Assembly (NCBI GenBank): GCA_964540895.1
Contig: CAZIOP010000001.1
Location: 248,001-312,000 of the forward strand
From: Patescibacterium sp964540895
GTDB taxonomy: Bacteria > Patescibacteriota > Patescibacteriia > Patescibacteriales > Patescibacteriaceae
Direction: 5' to 3'
DNA: 64,000 nucleotides
Below the pieces are notes generated by a model, which ran no database searches, had not been told where the DNA came from, and worked only from the letters and a program-made list of their open reading frames with translations. Each line of letters opens with the position of its first letter. Position 1 is the stretch's first letter. Positions 33,712 to 42,960 of this stretch are shown here, in pieces. The translations under genes and the position numbers were made by a program.

Positions 33712-35633
33712 TTGTTAAAAACAAAGATAGTAACTTGCCCATCAGCAACAGGAATTGTTTCATTGGCTAGAGCTGATAGTTCAGGACCTAGTTTCTTGGC
33801 TTCAAACCAATAATCATTTAAAACAAAATAAACTGTTGATACACCGCTTAAATCTTTAACCTTTTGTATACTCTCAAGATTTGGTTTCTTAATCATTTCT
33901 AAATAATATTGATATAGTGGACCACCTGTTGGAACAGGGTAATAGAAAAGGGAATTATAATATTGTTTGAAACCAAATTCACGTAGTGCTGCTGCACTGA
34001 CCTGTTGATTAGCTAAGACAACAAAGGGCTTATTTTTAGTCATATCATTGATTTGATGAACAGCCATAATATCAGCTTGTGAGGTGCCGTAGCCATGACT
34101 ATTGGCATAATGATCAAAGCGAGGGTAAGAAATATAGAAGGAGTTAGTAATTAGTATTGTAATAAAAATAGCCCAGCCAAGCGTTTCAGCTATATCTTGT
34201 TTTACTATACGTTCAAAAAAGTCTTCTAACACAAGGCAGATACATGGGATACAAAACAAGGTAGCAACCCAGAGTAACCGTATTGGATAATCAATACGTT
34301 CATAATCTATTAAATAATGGAAATTAATAGTGAGTGTTAGAATGGCTGAGATTATTAAAGCAAAGGCTGGCCAGATGTAGAAGAAGAAATAATTCTTTAA
34401 CTTTTTTTTGTAAGCTATTAATACCCCAAAGAGTATTATTAGAATAATTAAAAGCCCTTTGCTGGCTGCTATAAAATAGGTTAGGTTAAGCCAGATATTT
34501 TCTTTAATAGGATTTTCTAATTTCAAGAAAGAAAATAATGATCTTAGATTTGAAATTGATAGTGTTTCAATTCCACCTAGATTAACTTTAGAAACAATAA
34601 TAAAGGCAAGTGGGAGAATTACCACATATCCAAGAATTGAAAGAGTATATAAAATCTTTTGTAAATTTTTTGAAGAAATTTTTTGTATAAAAATAGTAAA
34701 AACTAATAATAGGGCAGGTATGCCAGCAATTGGTTGACATACTAGTGCTGCTAAAGCTAATAGGCTTAACAGTATTTCATCACCACGATTATTAATTTTG
34801 AGTGACCAAATAATAGTTAGTAATAGAAATATATAAGCCAAATTTTGAGGAGTGGTGACAATGAACAAACTAAAAGGAAGGATTAGAAGACCTAATATAA
34901 TACTGTTACTCCTGTTAATTGTTGTATGTAAGGATCTATTAAGTGCTAAAGGTACAAAAATAGCTGCTATGACTGGGACTAGAAGTTTGTCCCATAAAGC
35001 AATTGTTCCGCCAATAAAGGTATGAAGCCAGACTACTAAACTATATTGTCCCAGATAATAAACAGTGGTTGGGTATATTCGCCCTAGTTCTTCAATTGCT
35101 TTGATGGCTGCTTGATGGACAAATGGATCAAAGCCGTAGCCAATGCTATACACAATCATCGCCACGCCGAAGGACCAGAGAAAATGAAGAATTAAGAATA
35201 ATGGCGAGAGTTTTTTTTCTGCAAGATGAAACAGACCGAACAAACAGAATGTTGCAAGTCCATAGATAATAAATTCCATGTTAGGTATAACGTCCCAGGG
35301 ACTGAGCAATGGTCGGCTGCTTTGATTTTTAAAAAGTATAACTATACCAATGAGAAAAAGTAATTTATATATTAAACTGAGTGTTAGAACTTTTTTAGAT
35401 ACAATTGTATGTTTTATTTTTTCATTATCTATGTCGGGTTGATAGAAGTATTTTTTAAAATAAATAGTGGCTCCCAAAGATATTAAACAAACCAGAACTA
35501 TTGCTAAAGTAGGCAGCCCGCATATAAGATAGGCGATTGAACCGCTAATCATAATGAGAGAGAGAAAGGTGAGTATTAGCGGTGTAAGATAATATCGGTG
35601 TGAGGTCATAAGTAATAGGATTGTCTTTATCAT
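33708..35633 (-). CDS. Polytopic membrane protein, possible GT-C-type glycosyltransferase
   Basis: A 641-residue protein with roughly 12-14 hydrophobic segments through about residue 500, and a C-terminal soluble part (about 505-641) that looks external. The loop GYGFDPFVHQAAIKAIEELGRIYPTTVYYLGQY carries acidic and aromatic residues as in GT-C enzymes that use polyprenyl-linked sugars, but no definite family is recognised. It is convergent with the GT4 genes. A polymerase or oligosaccharyl transfer role is only suggested by the neighbourhood. Confidence 0.7.
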   Translation of the reverse strand: MIKTILLLMTSHRYYLTPLILTFLSLIMISGSIAYLICGLPTLAIVLVCLISLGATIYFKKYFYQPDIDNEKIKHTIVSKKVLTLSLIYKLLFLIGIVILFKNQSSRPLLSPWDVIPNMEFIIYGLATFCLFGLFHLAEKKLSPLFLILHFLWSFGVAMIVYSIGYGFDPFVHQAAIKAIEELGRIYPTTVYYLGQYSLVVWLHTFIGGTIALWDKLLVPVIAAIFVPLALNRSLHTTINRSNSIILGLLILPFSLFIVTTPQNLAYIFLLLTIIWSLKINNRGDEILLSLLALAALVCQPIAGIPALLLVFTIFIQKISSKNLQKILYTLSILGYVVILPLAFIIVSKVNLGGIETLSISNLRSLFSFLKLENPIKENIWLNLTYFIAASKGLLIILIILFGVLIAYKKKLKNYFFFYIWPAFALIISAILTLTINFHYLIDYERIDYPIRLLWVATLFCIPCICLVLEDFFERIVKQDIAETLGWAIFITILITNSFYISYPRFDHYANSHGYGTSQADIMAVHQINDMTKNKPFVVLANQQVSAAALREFGFKQYYNSLFYYPVPTGGPLYQYYLEMIKKPNLESIQKVKDLSGVSTVYFVLNDYWFEAKKLGPELSALANETIPVADGQVTIFVFNN

Positions 35634-35659
35634 AGCAAAAGGAAGGTAAAAATTGCTAC

Positions 35660-35665
35660 TATAGT
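35660..35665 (+). promoter_or_regulatory. -10 box of the smr gene
   Basis: TATAGT ends 6 nt before the ATG at 35672. No convincing -35 was found. It would give a leaderless mRNA. Confidence 0.4.
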
Positions 35666-35671
35666 TATTAT

Positions 35672-35971
35672 ATGAAACGACTACCAGAACATAAGTTAAG
35701 ACAGTATCTAAGTCGTCCAGATGGTGAATTAGATTTGCATGGCTTTACAAGACAAGAAACTTTATCTGAATTAGAAAGTTTTCTTAATAAAGCTGAATCA
35801 TTGCAGTGGCATAAAGTAAAGATTATTACTGGCAGGGGACTAAATTCTCCAGAAGGGAGGGCAATTCTAAGGGAAGTAGTAGTTGAATGGCTAAACAACA
35901 ATAGATATAGGTACAGTATTGCTTCTGGGAAAGAAGGAGGACCTGGGAGTGTAATTGTTGACTTAGGTTGA
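35672..35971 (+). CDS. Smr-domain protein
   Basis: A 99-residue stand-alone Smr domain, as in the C-terminus of MutS2 and in small endonucleases or ribosome-rescue factors. The motifs ELDLHGFTRQETLSEL, VKIITGRGLNSPEG and the end GGPGSVIVDL match the family (LDLHG, TGRG). Smr domains nick DNA or cut mRNA at collided ribosomes; which applies here cannot be told. It is divergent from the membrane-protein gene at 35633, with only 38 nt between. Confidence 0.88.
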   Translation: MKRLPEHKLRQYLSRPDGELDLHGFTRQETLSELESFLNKAESLQWHKVKIITGRGLNSPEGRAILREVVVEWLNNNRYRYSIASGKEGGPGSVIVDLG

Positions 35972-35995
35972 TTTTTGTGGTAATAAATATATAAT
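35968..35995 (+). promoter_or_regulatory. Promoter of the 36042 gene
   Basis: TTGATT (35968-35973), a 16-bp spacer, and TATAAT (35990-35995). The predicted leader is about 40 nt and contains AGGGGG at 36031-36036, 5 nt before the ATG, one of the few Shine-Dalgarno-like sites in this window. Confidence 0.6.
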
Positions 35996-36041
35996 ACAAA
36001 TAATAAAAATAATCATTAACTTTAAAAATTAGGGGGAATAA

Positions 36042-36536
36042 ATGGAAACAAGCTCATTGTTTTTAATTGGTGATTCCAATCAACTTTCTGATGAAGAGAA
36101 ATTATCTTTAGAGGCTGGTGGGTATCGTACAAATTTTGAAGAAATACCTGGTAAAGTATATTACTTTATGAATAAAATACCAGGAAGGAAGAGTGAAGTC
36201 ATACGTTTATATCAGTTAAGTATTTTTAATCACTTAAAGAGTTATTATAGTTTTTTGCAGGAAGGTAAATTTAAAGAAGCAATAGATATTCTAATTGCTA
36301 AAATTCATTATTCACAACTTTGTTTTCGGGATCTGGATCATTGTCAATCAAACAAACTGATTAAGCAAGGTTCAGGGTATTCTATTGAAGATTTCATGGA
36401 CGCAGTTTCAGCTGGTTATTATGAGTTATTAAAGTTCACAGTTCAGCCAGTTCAATATTCTCATTTTTATCGTTCCCGTGAAACCGTTAAATTTGACGAA
36501 AAAGAAATAATGGAGCTTAAAAGATTCATTTTATAA
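36042..36536 (+). CDS. Orphan soluble protein of unknown function
   Basis: A 164-residue protein that I do not recognise. It has no signal peptide or membrane segment. The N-terminus METSSLFLIGDSNQLSDEEKLSLEAGGYRTNF is followed by mainly helical sequence with many Tyr, Phe and Lys (RLYQLSIFNHLKSYYSFLQEGKFKEAIDILIAKIHYSQLCF), which could be a TPR-like helical pair. It is a single-gene unit with its own promoter, a Shine-Dalgarno and a terminator. Confidence 0.7.
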   Translation: METSSLFLIGDSNQLSDEEKLSLEAGGYRTNFEEIPGKVYYFMNKIPGRKSEVIRLYQLSIFNHLKSYYSFLQEGKFKEAIDILIAKIHYSQLCFRDLDHCQSNKLIKQGSGYSIEDFMDAVSAGYYELLKFTVQPVQYSHFYRSRETVKFDEKEIMELKRFIL

Positions 36537-36561
36537 TTATTTAATTGGAAGTATAATAATT

Positions 36562-36596
36562 AAACGAGCTAAATTTTTACGGCTCGTTTTTATTTG
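36562..36596 (+). terminator. Intrinsic terminator of the 36042 gene
   Basis: AAACGAGC (36562-36569) and GCTCGTTT (36582-36589) form an 8-bp stem with a 12-nt loop, followed by a T-rich tract. Confidence 0.8.
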
Positions 36597-36622
36597 TTAA
36601 AAAAGCCTATTTTTGCTAGGCT
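36594..36622 (+). promoter_or_regulatory. Promoter of the 36629 gene
   Basis: TTGTTA (36594-36599), a 17-bp spacer ending in TGC, and TAGGCT (36617-36622), with the ATG 6 nt later. GGAGGT lies directly against the ATG, too close to act as a Shine-Dalgarno, and would not be transcribed if the start is at the ATG. Confidence 0.6.
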
Positions 36623-36628
36623 GGAGGT

Positions 36629-38371
36629 ATGAAATTTTCTAATATTGGAACAATTTTACATAAGAGAAAAGAGCTTATTTTAGTAATAGTAATAGCTATT
36701 GGATTTTTCTTTTTTACTTCATTTTTTAATTACTTAAGCCAAGACAGTAGTTTTCGGAAATGGTTATCACCTGACGAGACAGCTAATTATACGGTGGCTA
36801 AGTTATATGCTGAAACTGGAAGTTTCCAGTTTTTCGAAAAATATAATTTACTATCTCAGGATATTATTCATCCCCGTAGCTTTAGATCAGATTTAGGTTG
36901 GATCAAGCCAATGAGTTTTATTGGTTTACCATTTTTGTATGGTTCAATCGGAAGTATTTTTGGAACTAGTGTCTTGCCATATCTCACACCCTTTTTTGGA
37001 GCTCTCGGAATAATCTTTTTTTATCTCTTAGTTAAAGAATTATTTAGTAAACAAATAGGGTTGATCTCTGCTTTGTTACTAGCAGTGTTTCCTGTATATA
37101 CATATTTTTCAGCACGTAGTTTTTTCCATAATATTTTATTTATAGTAGCAATGATAGTTGGAAGTTATCTGGCTGTCATTATGACAAAAAAATCTTCTAT
37201 TGAATCTAGTTGGTATTTTAAACGAAATGGGTTATCGATCTTAGTAGCTCTAGGTAGTGGTTTAGCTTTTGGTATAGCTATTATTACTAGAACATCAGAA
37301 CTTATTTGGGTAGGACCACTATTGTTAGGGTTATATATTTTTAATATTAGAAAAGTTGGTCTTATAAAGTTATTGTTTCTTTTATTCGGGATGTTAATGG
37401 CCATGATGCCGGCTTTCTATTGGAATCAAGTAATGTATGGTAGTTGGTATTCTAGTGGTTACCCTGAATTAAATACATCCTTAGGGGATTTAACCTCAGA
37501 TAGTGCTCATTTAGCGCAAACAACGCTAACTGGTCATTTCTATGATCTTAAGCCAATATTATTAAAACTAAAGACTACTATTTTTCACTTTGGTTTAAAT
37601 TTACCTCATAGTCTAAAAATGTTTGATAATTATGTCATTAAAATGTTTCCATGGCTGTGGTGGGCAATGCTAGCTGGTATTTTATTATTTTTAATTCGTT
37701 TTAAAAATTATTCTTGGGGTCGATGGTTATTTTTATTAGCTTGGTTTTGTTTTTCAGCAATTCTTATTATGTATTATGGCAGTTGGACCTTTTATGATAA
37801 TCCTGATCCTACTAGTTTCACCATAGGTAATTCTTATACGAGATATTGGCTACCATTTTATTTAGGAGGAATCATTTTTACCAGTTTTGCTATTGTAACT
37901 GTCACGAGTTTATTACGACGACCTAGTATTGTTTTGTTATTGCGAGGTTTATGTATTGCAGTACTGGCCACTATTTCACTTCGTTTTGTCTGGTTAGATC
38001 CTGATGAAGGCATTGCTATTTCCATTACTAAACAGGCCCAAGCTAAATCTGAATGGACTGAAGTGTTGCAACGAACCGAACCTAACTCGGTAATTATTAC
38101 GCGCTATCACGACAAAGTATTATTTCCAGAACGTAAAGTAATAGTCGGCTTATTCAATGACAAAAATATAATAAATGAATATGCCAACTTGGTTAAGTAT
38201 ATACCAGTGTACTATTATAATTTTTCTTTTTCTGAGGCTGATTTTGATTACTTAAATAGTGGTCCTCTTCGAGAGCATAATGTTGAGTTAGTGTTTATTA
38301 GTAAGGTGACCGAGAAATTTAGTTTATATCGATTACGACAACAGTCACTACCTTCGCAAAAAACAAAATAA
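36629..38371 (+). CDS. GT-C-type membrane glycosyltransferase (PMT/ArnT-like)
   Basis: A 580-residue protein with about 11 membrane segments. The first external loop after helix 1 carries the acidic motif WLSPDETANYTVAKLYAETGSF, matching the D-E position of GT39/GT83 enzymes that use polyprenyl-phosphate sugars. The second conserved segment SARSFFHNILF follows helices 3-4. A short soluble C-terminal region (about 475-580) has a DUF-like alpha/beta pattern (SVIITRYHDKVLFPERKVIVG). It would add sugars to lipids, glycans or proteins outside the membrane. The acceptor is unknown. Confidence 0.8.
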   Translation: MKFSNIGTILHKRKELILVIVIAIGFFFFTSFFNYLSQDSSFRKWLSPDETANYTVAKLYAETGSFQFFEKYNLLSQDIIHPRSFRSDLGWIKPMSFIGLPFLYGSIGSIFGTSVLPYLTPFFGALGIIFFYLLVKELFSKQIGLISALLLAVFPVYTYFSARSFFHNILFIVAMIVGSYLAVIMTKKSSIESSWYFKRNGLSILVALGSGLAFGIAIITRTSELIWVGPLLLGLYIFNIRKVGLIKLLFLLFGMLMAMMPAFYWNQVMYGSWYSSGYPELNTSLGDLTSDSAHLAQTTLTGHFYDLKPILLKLKTTIFHFGLNLPHSLKMFDNYVIKMFPWLWWAMLAGILLFLIRFKNYSWGRWLFLLAWFCFSAILIMYYGSWTFYDNPDPTSFTIGNSYTRYWLPFYLGGIIFTSFAIVTVTSLLRRPSIVLLLRGLCIAVLATISLRFVWLDPDEGIAISITKQAQAKSEWTEVLQRTEPNSVIITRYHDKVLFPERKVIVGLFNDKNIINEYANLVKYIPVYYYNFSFSEADFDYLNSGPLREHNVELVFISKVTEKFSLYRLRQQSLPSQKTK

Positions 38372-38400
38372 AAAAGCTAACGAAAGTTCAGTTAGCTTTT
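38372..38400. terminator. Bidirectional terminator between convergent genes
   Basis: AAAAGCTAAC (38372-38381) pairs with GTTAGCTTTT (38391-38400), a 10-bp stem with a 9-nt loop. It overlaps the 3' end of the gene on the minus strand, whose stop codon lies in the loop. Confidence 0.85.
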
Positions 38401-39281
38401 AATAGTTTTGTATTCTTATAGACATAGTCAGATAGTATTGCAAATCCGGAGAGTAATTCAAGTTGTTGTTGAGCGTGATCAATATTATGATCGCCTATTT
38501 CACCTCTATTGTTTATATGTATACAACAATCGTTTACGCCCAGTACTTGTAAATGAATAGATTTTTCATTAGTTCGTATCCAACACGGAAAACTGTAATC
38601 TCTTTCAAATTTTTTCCACCGAGGTGAACCAAAATGATTCTCAATTACTAGATAAACTTGATGCATGCCTTCTGAAACTTGCTGTGAAATTTCTTTTACG
38701 TCTTGTGAAAATATAGACTCTAGAAATAAAGGGGAGACTTCACCGCCAATAGCATGACCACTCATTTCATTGCTAATAACAGTTTTTAAAACTAATAGTT
38801 GGTTCCCTAAAGAAGTTTTTGATAATCTTTCTTCCGAATATAATCCAACATAATTAAGATAGTTTAACAAAACGTATAATGAATTACTAATATCAGAAAG
38901 AGAATGATTATATTTCCTTTCTTGGCCTGTTAGACGACAGTGCCAACAAACATTATCTCCATATTTTGATTTCTTTGTTCCTTTGCATTCATTACATTTT
39001 TCTGATGAATATTGAAAACGAGGAATAATAGGAAATTCTATTCTGAGTGCATTAGCTATAATGCCTTTGTTATTTGAACATTTATTTAACCCAAAATTTT
39101 TCTCAAGGTTAGTTTCAAAATCCGATTCTTTATATGATTTAATTATCATATTATCAGGATTTAAACTGTTTATTTTTTCTATACATTCAGGATTTATGAT
39201 TACTATTAAGGTTTGGTCTTTTTTCCTAAATGATAAATAATAAATAAATGGGTAGTTATTCTTTAAATTATGTAATAACAT
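38388..39281 (-). CDS. Unknown protein with a CxxC-x13-CxxC zinc-knuckle
   Basis: A 297-residue soluble protein that I do not recognise. Around residues 97-118 it has C-N-E-C-K-G ... C-W-H-C-R, two Cys pairs spaced as in a DnaJ-type or rubredoxin-like zinc knuckle. The N-terminal ~90 residues look alpha/beta; the C-terminal ~170 residues contain a long helical stretch and a segment HLQVLGVNDCCIHINNRGEIGDHNIDHAQQQLELLSGF. It is very AT-rich and monocistronic. A possible promoter on the minus strand is TTGATT-17-TAACAT near 39326. A nucleic-acid or protein-binding role is only a guess. Confidence 0.7.
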   Translation of the reverse strand: MLLHNLKNNYPFIYYLSFRKKDQTLIVIINPECIEKINSLNPDNMIIKSYKESDFETNLEKNFGLNKCSNNKGIIANALRIEFPIIPRFQYSSEKCNECKGTKKSKYGDNVCWHCRLTGQERKYNHSLSDISNSLYVLLNYLNYVGLYSEERLSKTSLGNQLLVLKTVISNEMSGHAIGGEVSPLFLESIFSQDVKEISQQVSEGMHQVYLVIENHFGSPRWKKFERDYSFPCWIRTNEKSIHLQVLGVNDCCIHINNRGEIGDHNIDHAQQQLELLSGFAILSDYVYKNTKLLKAN

Positions 39282-39360
39282 GATTTTTTATTTTAAGTTT
39301 TGAAAGAGAATTGTACTTATGTTATAGAATAGAGTTTAAAAAATCAAGCAAAAAACTATA

Positions 39361-39369
39361 TGCTATACT
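39361..39369 (+). promoter_or_regulatory. Extended -10 promoter of the GT4-DUF4012-tgt operon
   Basis: TGC-TATACT (39361-39369) ends 6 nt before the ATG at 39376. No good -35 is seen. It predicts leaderless mRNA. Confidence 0.55.
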
Positions 39370-39375
39370 ATAGGC

Positions 39376-40563
39376 ATGAAAAGAAAGGAAAAACCTATAT
39401 TCCGTATAGGCATTGATGCTCGTTTTTATGGCCCCTTGGGGAAGGGGTTAGGGCGTTATACCCAAGAAATTGTGGATAGAGTTACCGCACTTGATACGCA
39501 TAATTCGTACGTGATTTTTTTAAGTAAAGATAACTTTGATGAGTTCATCCCGCAAAGTGATAATGTGACTAAGGTGTTAGCTGATATTCGCTGGTATACT
39601 TTTGCTGAACAAATCATTATGCCGTTGTTAATATGGCGATCAAAAGTTGATATCATGCATTTTCCGCATTTTAATGTACCATTATTTTGCCCAGTTCAAT
39701 TTATTGTTACTATTCATGACTTAATTTTAACAAAGTTTCCAACGACCAGGGCTACTACTTTGGATCCGGTTACATATTTTTTAAAAAATCTAGCATATAG
39801 ACTGGCGATTAAACGAGCAGTGAAAAAAGCCAAAAAAGTAATTGCTGTTTCAGTTTTTACTAAACATGACATTATAACTCAGTTTAAAATTAATCCCACA
39901 AAGGTAGAGATGATTTATGAAGGGGTAGCTGGGTTACAGCCTTCTTCAGATTCTCGGTTTACTTCCAAATTAAAGCCAGGAGAAGTCTTGTCAGGTTATT
40001 GTATATTAGAGCCATATCTTTTATATGTTGGTAATGCCTATCCTCATAAAAACTTAGAGAGTTTGATTGAAGTATTTGCTAAATTAAGGAAACAATACCC
40101 TGATTTAAAGCTAGTGTTGGTTGGTCGTGATGATTATTTTTATCTTCGTTTGAAAGAATTTGTTAAAAAAGTAATGCCTGCAAAATATCTTGATTCAGTG
40201 GTGTTTCCTGGCTACGTCCCAGACAAGGATTTACAAACTTTGTTTGCTCGTGCTGCTCTATATATTTTTCCTTCTAAATATGAGGGCTTTGGTTTGCCAC
40301 CCCTAGAAGCCATGTCCAGAGGTTGCCCCGTGATTAGCTCAAATGCAACCTGCTTACCAGAAATTATGGGAGAGGCAGCCTTATACTTTGAACCAAGTGA
40401 TGAGAAATCAATGTCAGAAGCGATTGTAAAATTACTTACTGATTCTGCGTTACGAAGTAAACTGGTCCAGAAAGGGTATGAGCAAGTAAAAAAATATAAG
40501 TGGGAAGATGCTAGCCTTCAAACCTTAGGTGTTTATCAAGATATTTTAAAAGGAAAATCATAA
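39376..40563 (+). CDS. GT4-family glycosyltransferase
   Basis: A 395-residue GT-B enzyme. It starts with IGIDARFYGPLGKGLGRYTQEI and has the donor-domain segments LYVGNAYPHKNLESLIEVFAKL and EGFGLPPLEAMSRGCPVI with an intact E-x7-E. It resembles mannosyltransferases of wall glycans and is homologous to the gene at 25763. A DUF4012 gene follows after 4 nt, so the GT4-DUF4012 association occurs twice in this window. Confidence 0.91.
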   Translation: MKRKEKPIFRIGIDARFYGPLGKGLGRYTQEIVDRVTALDTHNSYVIFLSKDNFDEFIPQSDNVTKVLADIRWYTFAEQIIMPLLIWRSKVDIMHFPHFNVPLFCPVQFIVTIHDLILTKFPTTRATTLDPVTYFLKNLAYRLAIKRAVKKAKKVIAVSVFTKHDIITQFKINPTKVEMIYEGVAGLQPSSDSRFTSKLKPGEVLSGYCILEPYLLYVGNAYPHKNLESLIEVFAKLRKQYPDLKLVLVGRDDYFYLRLKEFVKKVMPAKYLDSVVFPGYVPDKDLQTLFARAALYIFPSKYEGFGLPPLEAMSRGCPVISSNATCLPEIMGEAALYFEPSDEKSMSEAIVKLLTDSALRSKLVQKGYEQVKKYKWEDASLQTLGVYQDILKGKS

Positions 40564-40567
40564 CTGC

Positions 40568-42958
40568 ATGTCGTATTCATCATGGCAAACTAATCATTTT
40601 CATATTGCCTTACGTCGCTTGACTGTAATTAGGTTATTAATATGGCTTGGTCATATTGTTAAACGAGTTTTGCTGTTAGTAGGGGAAATGGGTTTTAAGA
40701 TAATTAGGTTTATTGGATTGTTGTTCTTAGAAGTAGGCTACGGAATAAAGACAAAATTCGTTGATTGGAAGTATGCTCCTAAGAAAGATACGTTACCACT
40801 ACGATCATTACTATTATTTTTCTTTTCAGCAGTTTGGGTTCTTCCTAAAGCTTTTCTGCATTTTATAAGTCGTCTTGGTCGGTTAAGTTTTACAACTGTT
40901 GAGCGTAGTCAAAAAGCTGTTAAGCGAGAAACCAGAGAAGTATTTTATTCTTCAAACGAAGGTTCTGATTTTCACCCTTCATTTACCTGGAGTTTAGTTA
41001 ATTTCGTTGTCACACTTCTTATTCTTATTTCGCCAATTATTATTTATGCCGAGTGGCGTAATATTGAAGTGATAAAAAACAGAGTTCTAGCTTCTGGCAC
41101 AGTTGCTTTTTCAAATTTATTTTCAGCCAAGAGTTTTTTGGAGCAACAAAATATTCCCGAAGCTCAAAATTCGTTTAGTAAAGCTAGTCAAAACTTTGTC
41201 TCAGCTCAAAGTGATTTATCTTCAGTTAATTCTTTTTTGTTTGAGGTAGCTGGAGTAATTCCAAATAAATCAGCTCGCTTAGCTTCAAGTGGCAAACATA
41301 TTATTACTGCTGGACAATTATCAGCTGAATTAGGTAATAGATTAAGTAACTCGCTTCAGTTACCGGCTGGACAAAAACCAAACGTTAGTAACTTTATTAA
41401 TAATTTTCTAATTCATGCTGAGCCAGCTTTACCAATAGCTAAGCAATTAGCTTCTGAAATGAGTAAAGTTGATAGTACAGCTCTACCATCCGAGTATCAG
41501 TCTCAGTTTGTTGATTTTTCACAAAAGACTACATTTCTAGCAGAGAGTTTAGAAGAAGCAATTCGGCTTGCTAAAGAAGCTTCAATCTTTTTAGGAGATA
41601 AGGTTGATAAGCGATATATGTTAGTATTTCAAAATAACGCTGAAAAACGAGGGCCAGGGGGCTTTATCGGTAGTTTTGCTTTAGTAGATTTACGACGAGG
41701 AGAAATAACTAAATTGTCCGTTCCTAAGGGTGGAACGTATGACACTGAAGCAGGTCTTTCAAAGTTAGTAGCAGCTCCCGAACCTTTACGATTACTTAAC
41801 CCGCGGTGGCATTTTTGGGATGCAAACTGGTGGCCAGATTGGCCCACCAGTGCCAAGAAACTAATGTGGTTTTATGAAAACAGTAATGGACCAAGTGTTG
41901 ATGGCGTTATTAGCTTGACACCAACCGTTATTGAACGTGCTTTAAATATTATTGGACCAATTGATATGACGGCTGATTATGGTGTAATTATTGATGCTAA
42001 TAATTTTTGGACAACCACTCAAACTTTTTCTGAACAAAAACCAAACGTGACACGGGAACCAAAAAAGATTATTGGTGATTTAATTAATCACATCATGGAA
42101 GAATTGCCAAAACGTCTAACGCCAGAAAAAACCCTGCAGCTTATTGCTCTCATGGAAGAGAACTTAAATGAAAAGCAAATCATTGCTTATTTCAATGATC
42201 CCGAGCTTCAATCATCAGTGGAGCGATTTGGGTGGAGTGGTGAAGTTATTTCACCAAAAAAAGATTATGTCATGGTTGTTGATTCAAACGTTGGTGGACA
42301 AAAAACAGATCGTATCATTCAAGAAACAATTGATCACCATGCAAAAATCTTGCCTGATGGTTCAATTATTGATACTCTTACAGTGAAACGTGCACATCCT
42401 GGTGTTAAAGGTGAAACATTTACCGGTGCGAGAAATGTAGATTGGTTGCGAGTGTATGTACCAGAAGGTAGTACGCTTATTTCTGCCACAGGTTTTGAAT
42501 CACCTAATAGTACTTTATTTGAAGAACCTGATCCAAAGTCAGAAATTGATCCAGATTTAGAGGCAGAGGAAAATGCCATAGCTGATCCAGTTTCAGGCAC
42601 AAAAATTTACACGGAGAATAGCAAAACAGTTTTTGCTAATTGGTCAATGATAGACCCAGGTGAAACAGCTTTGTTAACCTTTACGTATCGACTACCATTC
42701 ACTATCAAGCATCCTGAAGTAAAAACAGATTTTCTATCACGGTTAAAGCAATATATTTCTAGTGAACCACAATTAGATTATTCATTATTAGTTCAAAAGC
42801 AATCAGGTGCACTAGGAATAAAATTACGTTCACAAGTAGAAATTGTTAATCAACCAACCATTCATTGGTTTTATCCAAACGATTTAGTGGTGAAAAATGG
42901 TTGGCAGACGGAACGACCCTTAGAAACAGATTTCTTTGGTGCTCTTCTTTTTAAATAA
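40568..42958 (+). CDS. DUF4012 membrane-anchored extracellular protein (copy 2)
   Basis: A 796-residue paralogue of the protein at 22732, with an N-terminal extension of about 100 residues containing further amphipathic or hydrophobic stretches before the main membrane helix (about 140-165, NFVVTLLILISPIIIYAEW). The external domain repeats the family motifs: FQNNAEKRGPGGFIGSFALVD, DANWWPDWPTSAKKLMWFYEN and VDGVISLTPTVIERAL. A Glu/Asp-rich insert (about 645-680) is absent from copy 1. It is cotranscribed with a GT4 upstream and the beta-domain protein downstream. Confidence 0.88.
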   Translation: MSYSSWQTNHFHIALRRLTVIRLLIWLGHIVKRVLLLVGEMGFKIIRFIGLLFLEVGYGIKTKFVDWKYAPKKDTLPLRSLLLFFFSAVWVLPKAFLHFISRLGRLSFTTVERSQKAVKRETREVFYSSNEGSDFHPSFTWSLVNFVVTLLILISPIIIYAEWRNIEVIKNRVLASGTVAFSNLFSAKSFLEQQNIPEAQNSFSKASQNFVSAQSDLSSVNSFLFEVAGVIPNKSARLASSGKHIITAGQLSAELGNRLSNSLQLPAGQKPNVSNFINNFLIHAEPALPIAKQLASEMSKVDSTALPSEYQSQFVDFSQKTTFLAESLEEAIRLAKEASIFLGDKVDKRYMLVFQNNAEKRGPGGFIGSFALVDLRRGEITKLSVPKGGTYDTEAGLSKLVAAPEPLRLLNPRWHFWDANWWPDWPTSAKKLMWFYENSNGPSVDGVISLTPTVIERALNIIGPIDMTADYGVIIDANNFWTTTQTFSEQKPNVTREPKKIIGDLINHIMEELPKRLTPEKTLQLIALMEENLNEKQIIAYFNDPELQSSVERFGWSGEVISPKKDYVMVVDSNVGGQKTDRIIQETIDHHAKILPDGSIIDTLTVKRAHPGVKGETFTGARNVDWLRVYVPEGSTLISATGFESPNSTLFEEPDPKSEIDPDLEAEENAIADPVSGTKIYTENSKTVFANWSMIDPGETALLTFTYRLPFTIKHPEVKTDFLSRLKQYISSEPQLDYSLLVQKQSGALGIKLRSQVEIVNQPTIHWFYPNDLVVKNGWQTERPLETDFFGALLFK

Positions 42959-42960
42959 TT

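Noticed and set aside
36623..36628. GGAGGT before the ATG at 36629 as Shine-Dalgarno
   Set aside because: It touches the ATG directly with no spacing, and lies at or before the predicted transcription start.
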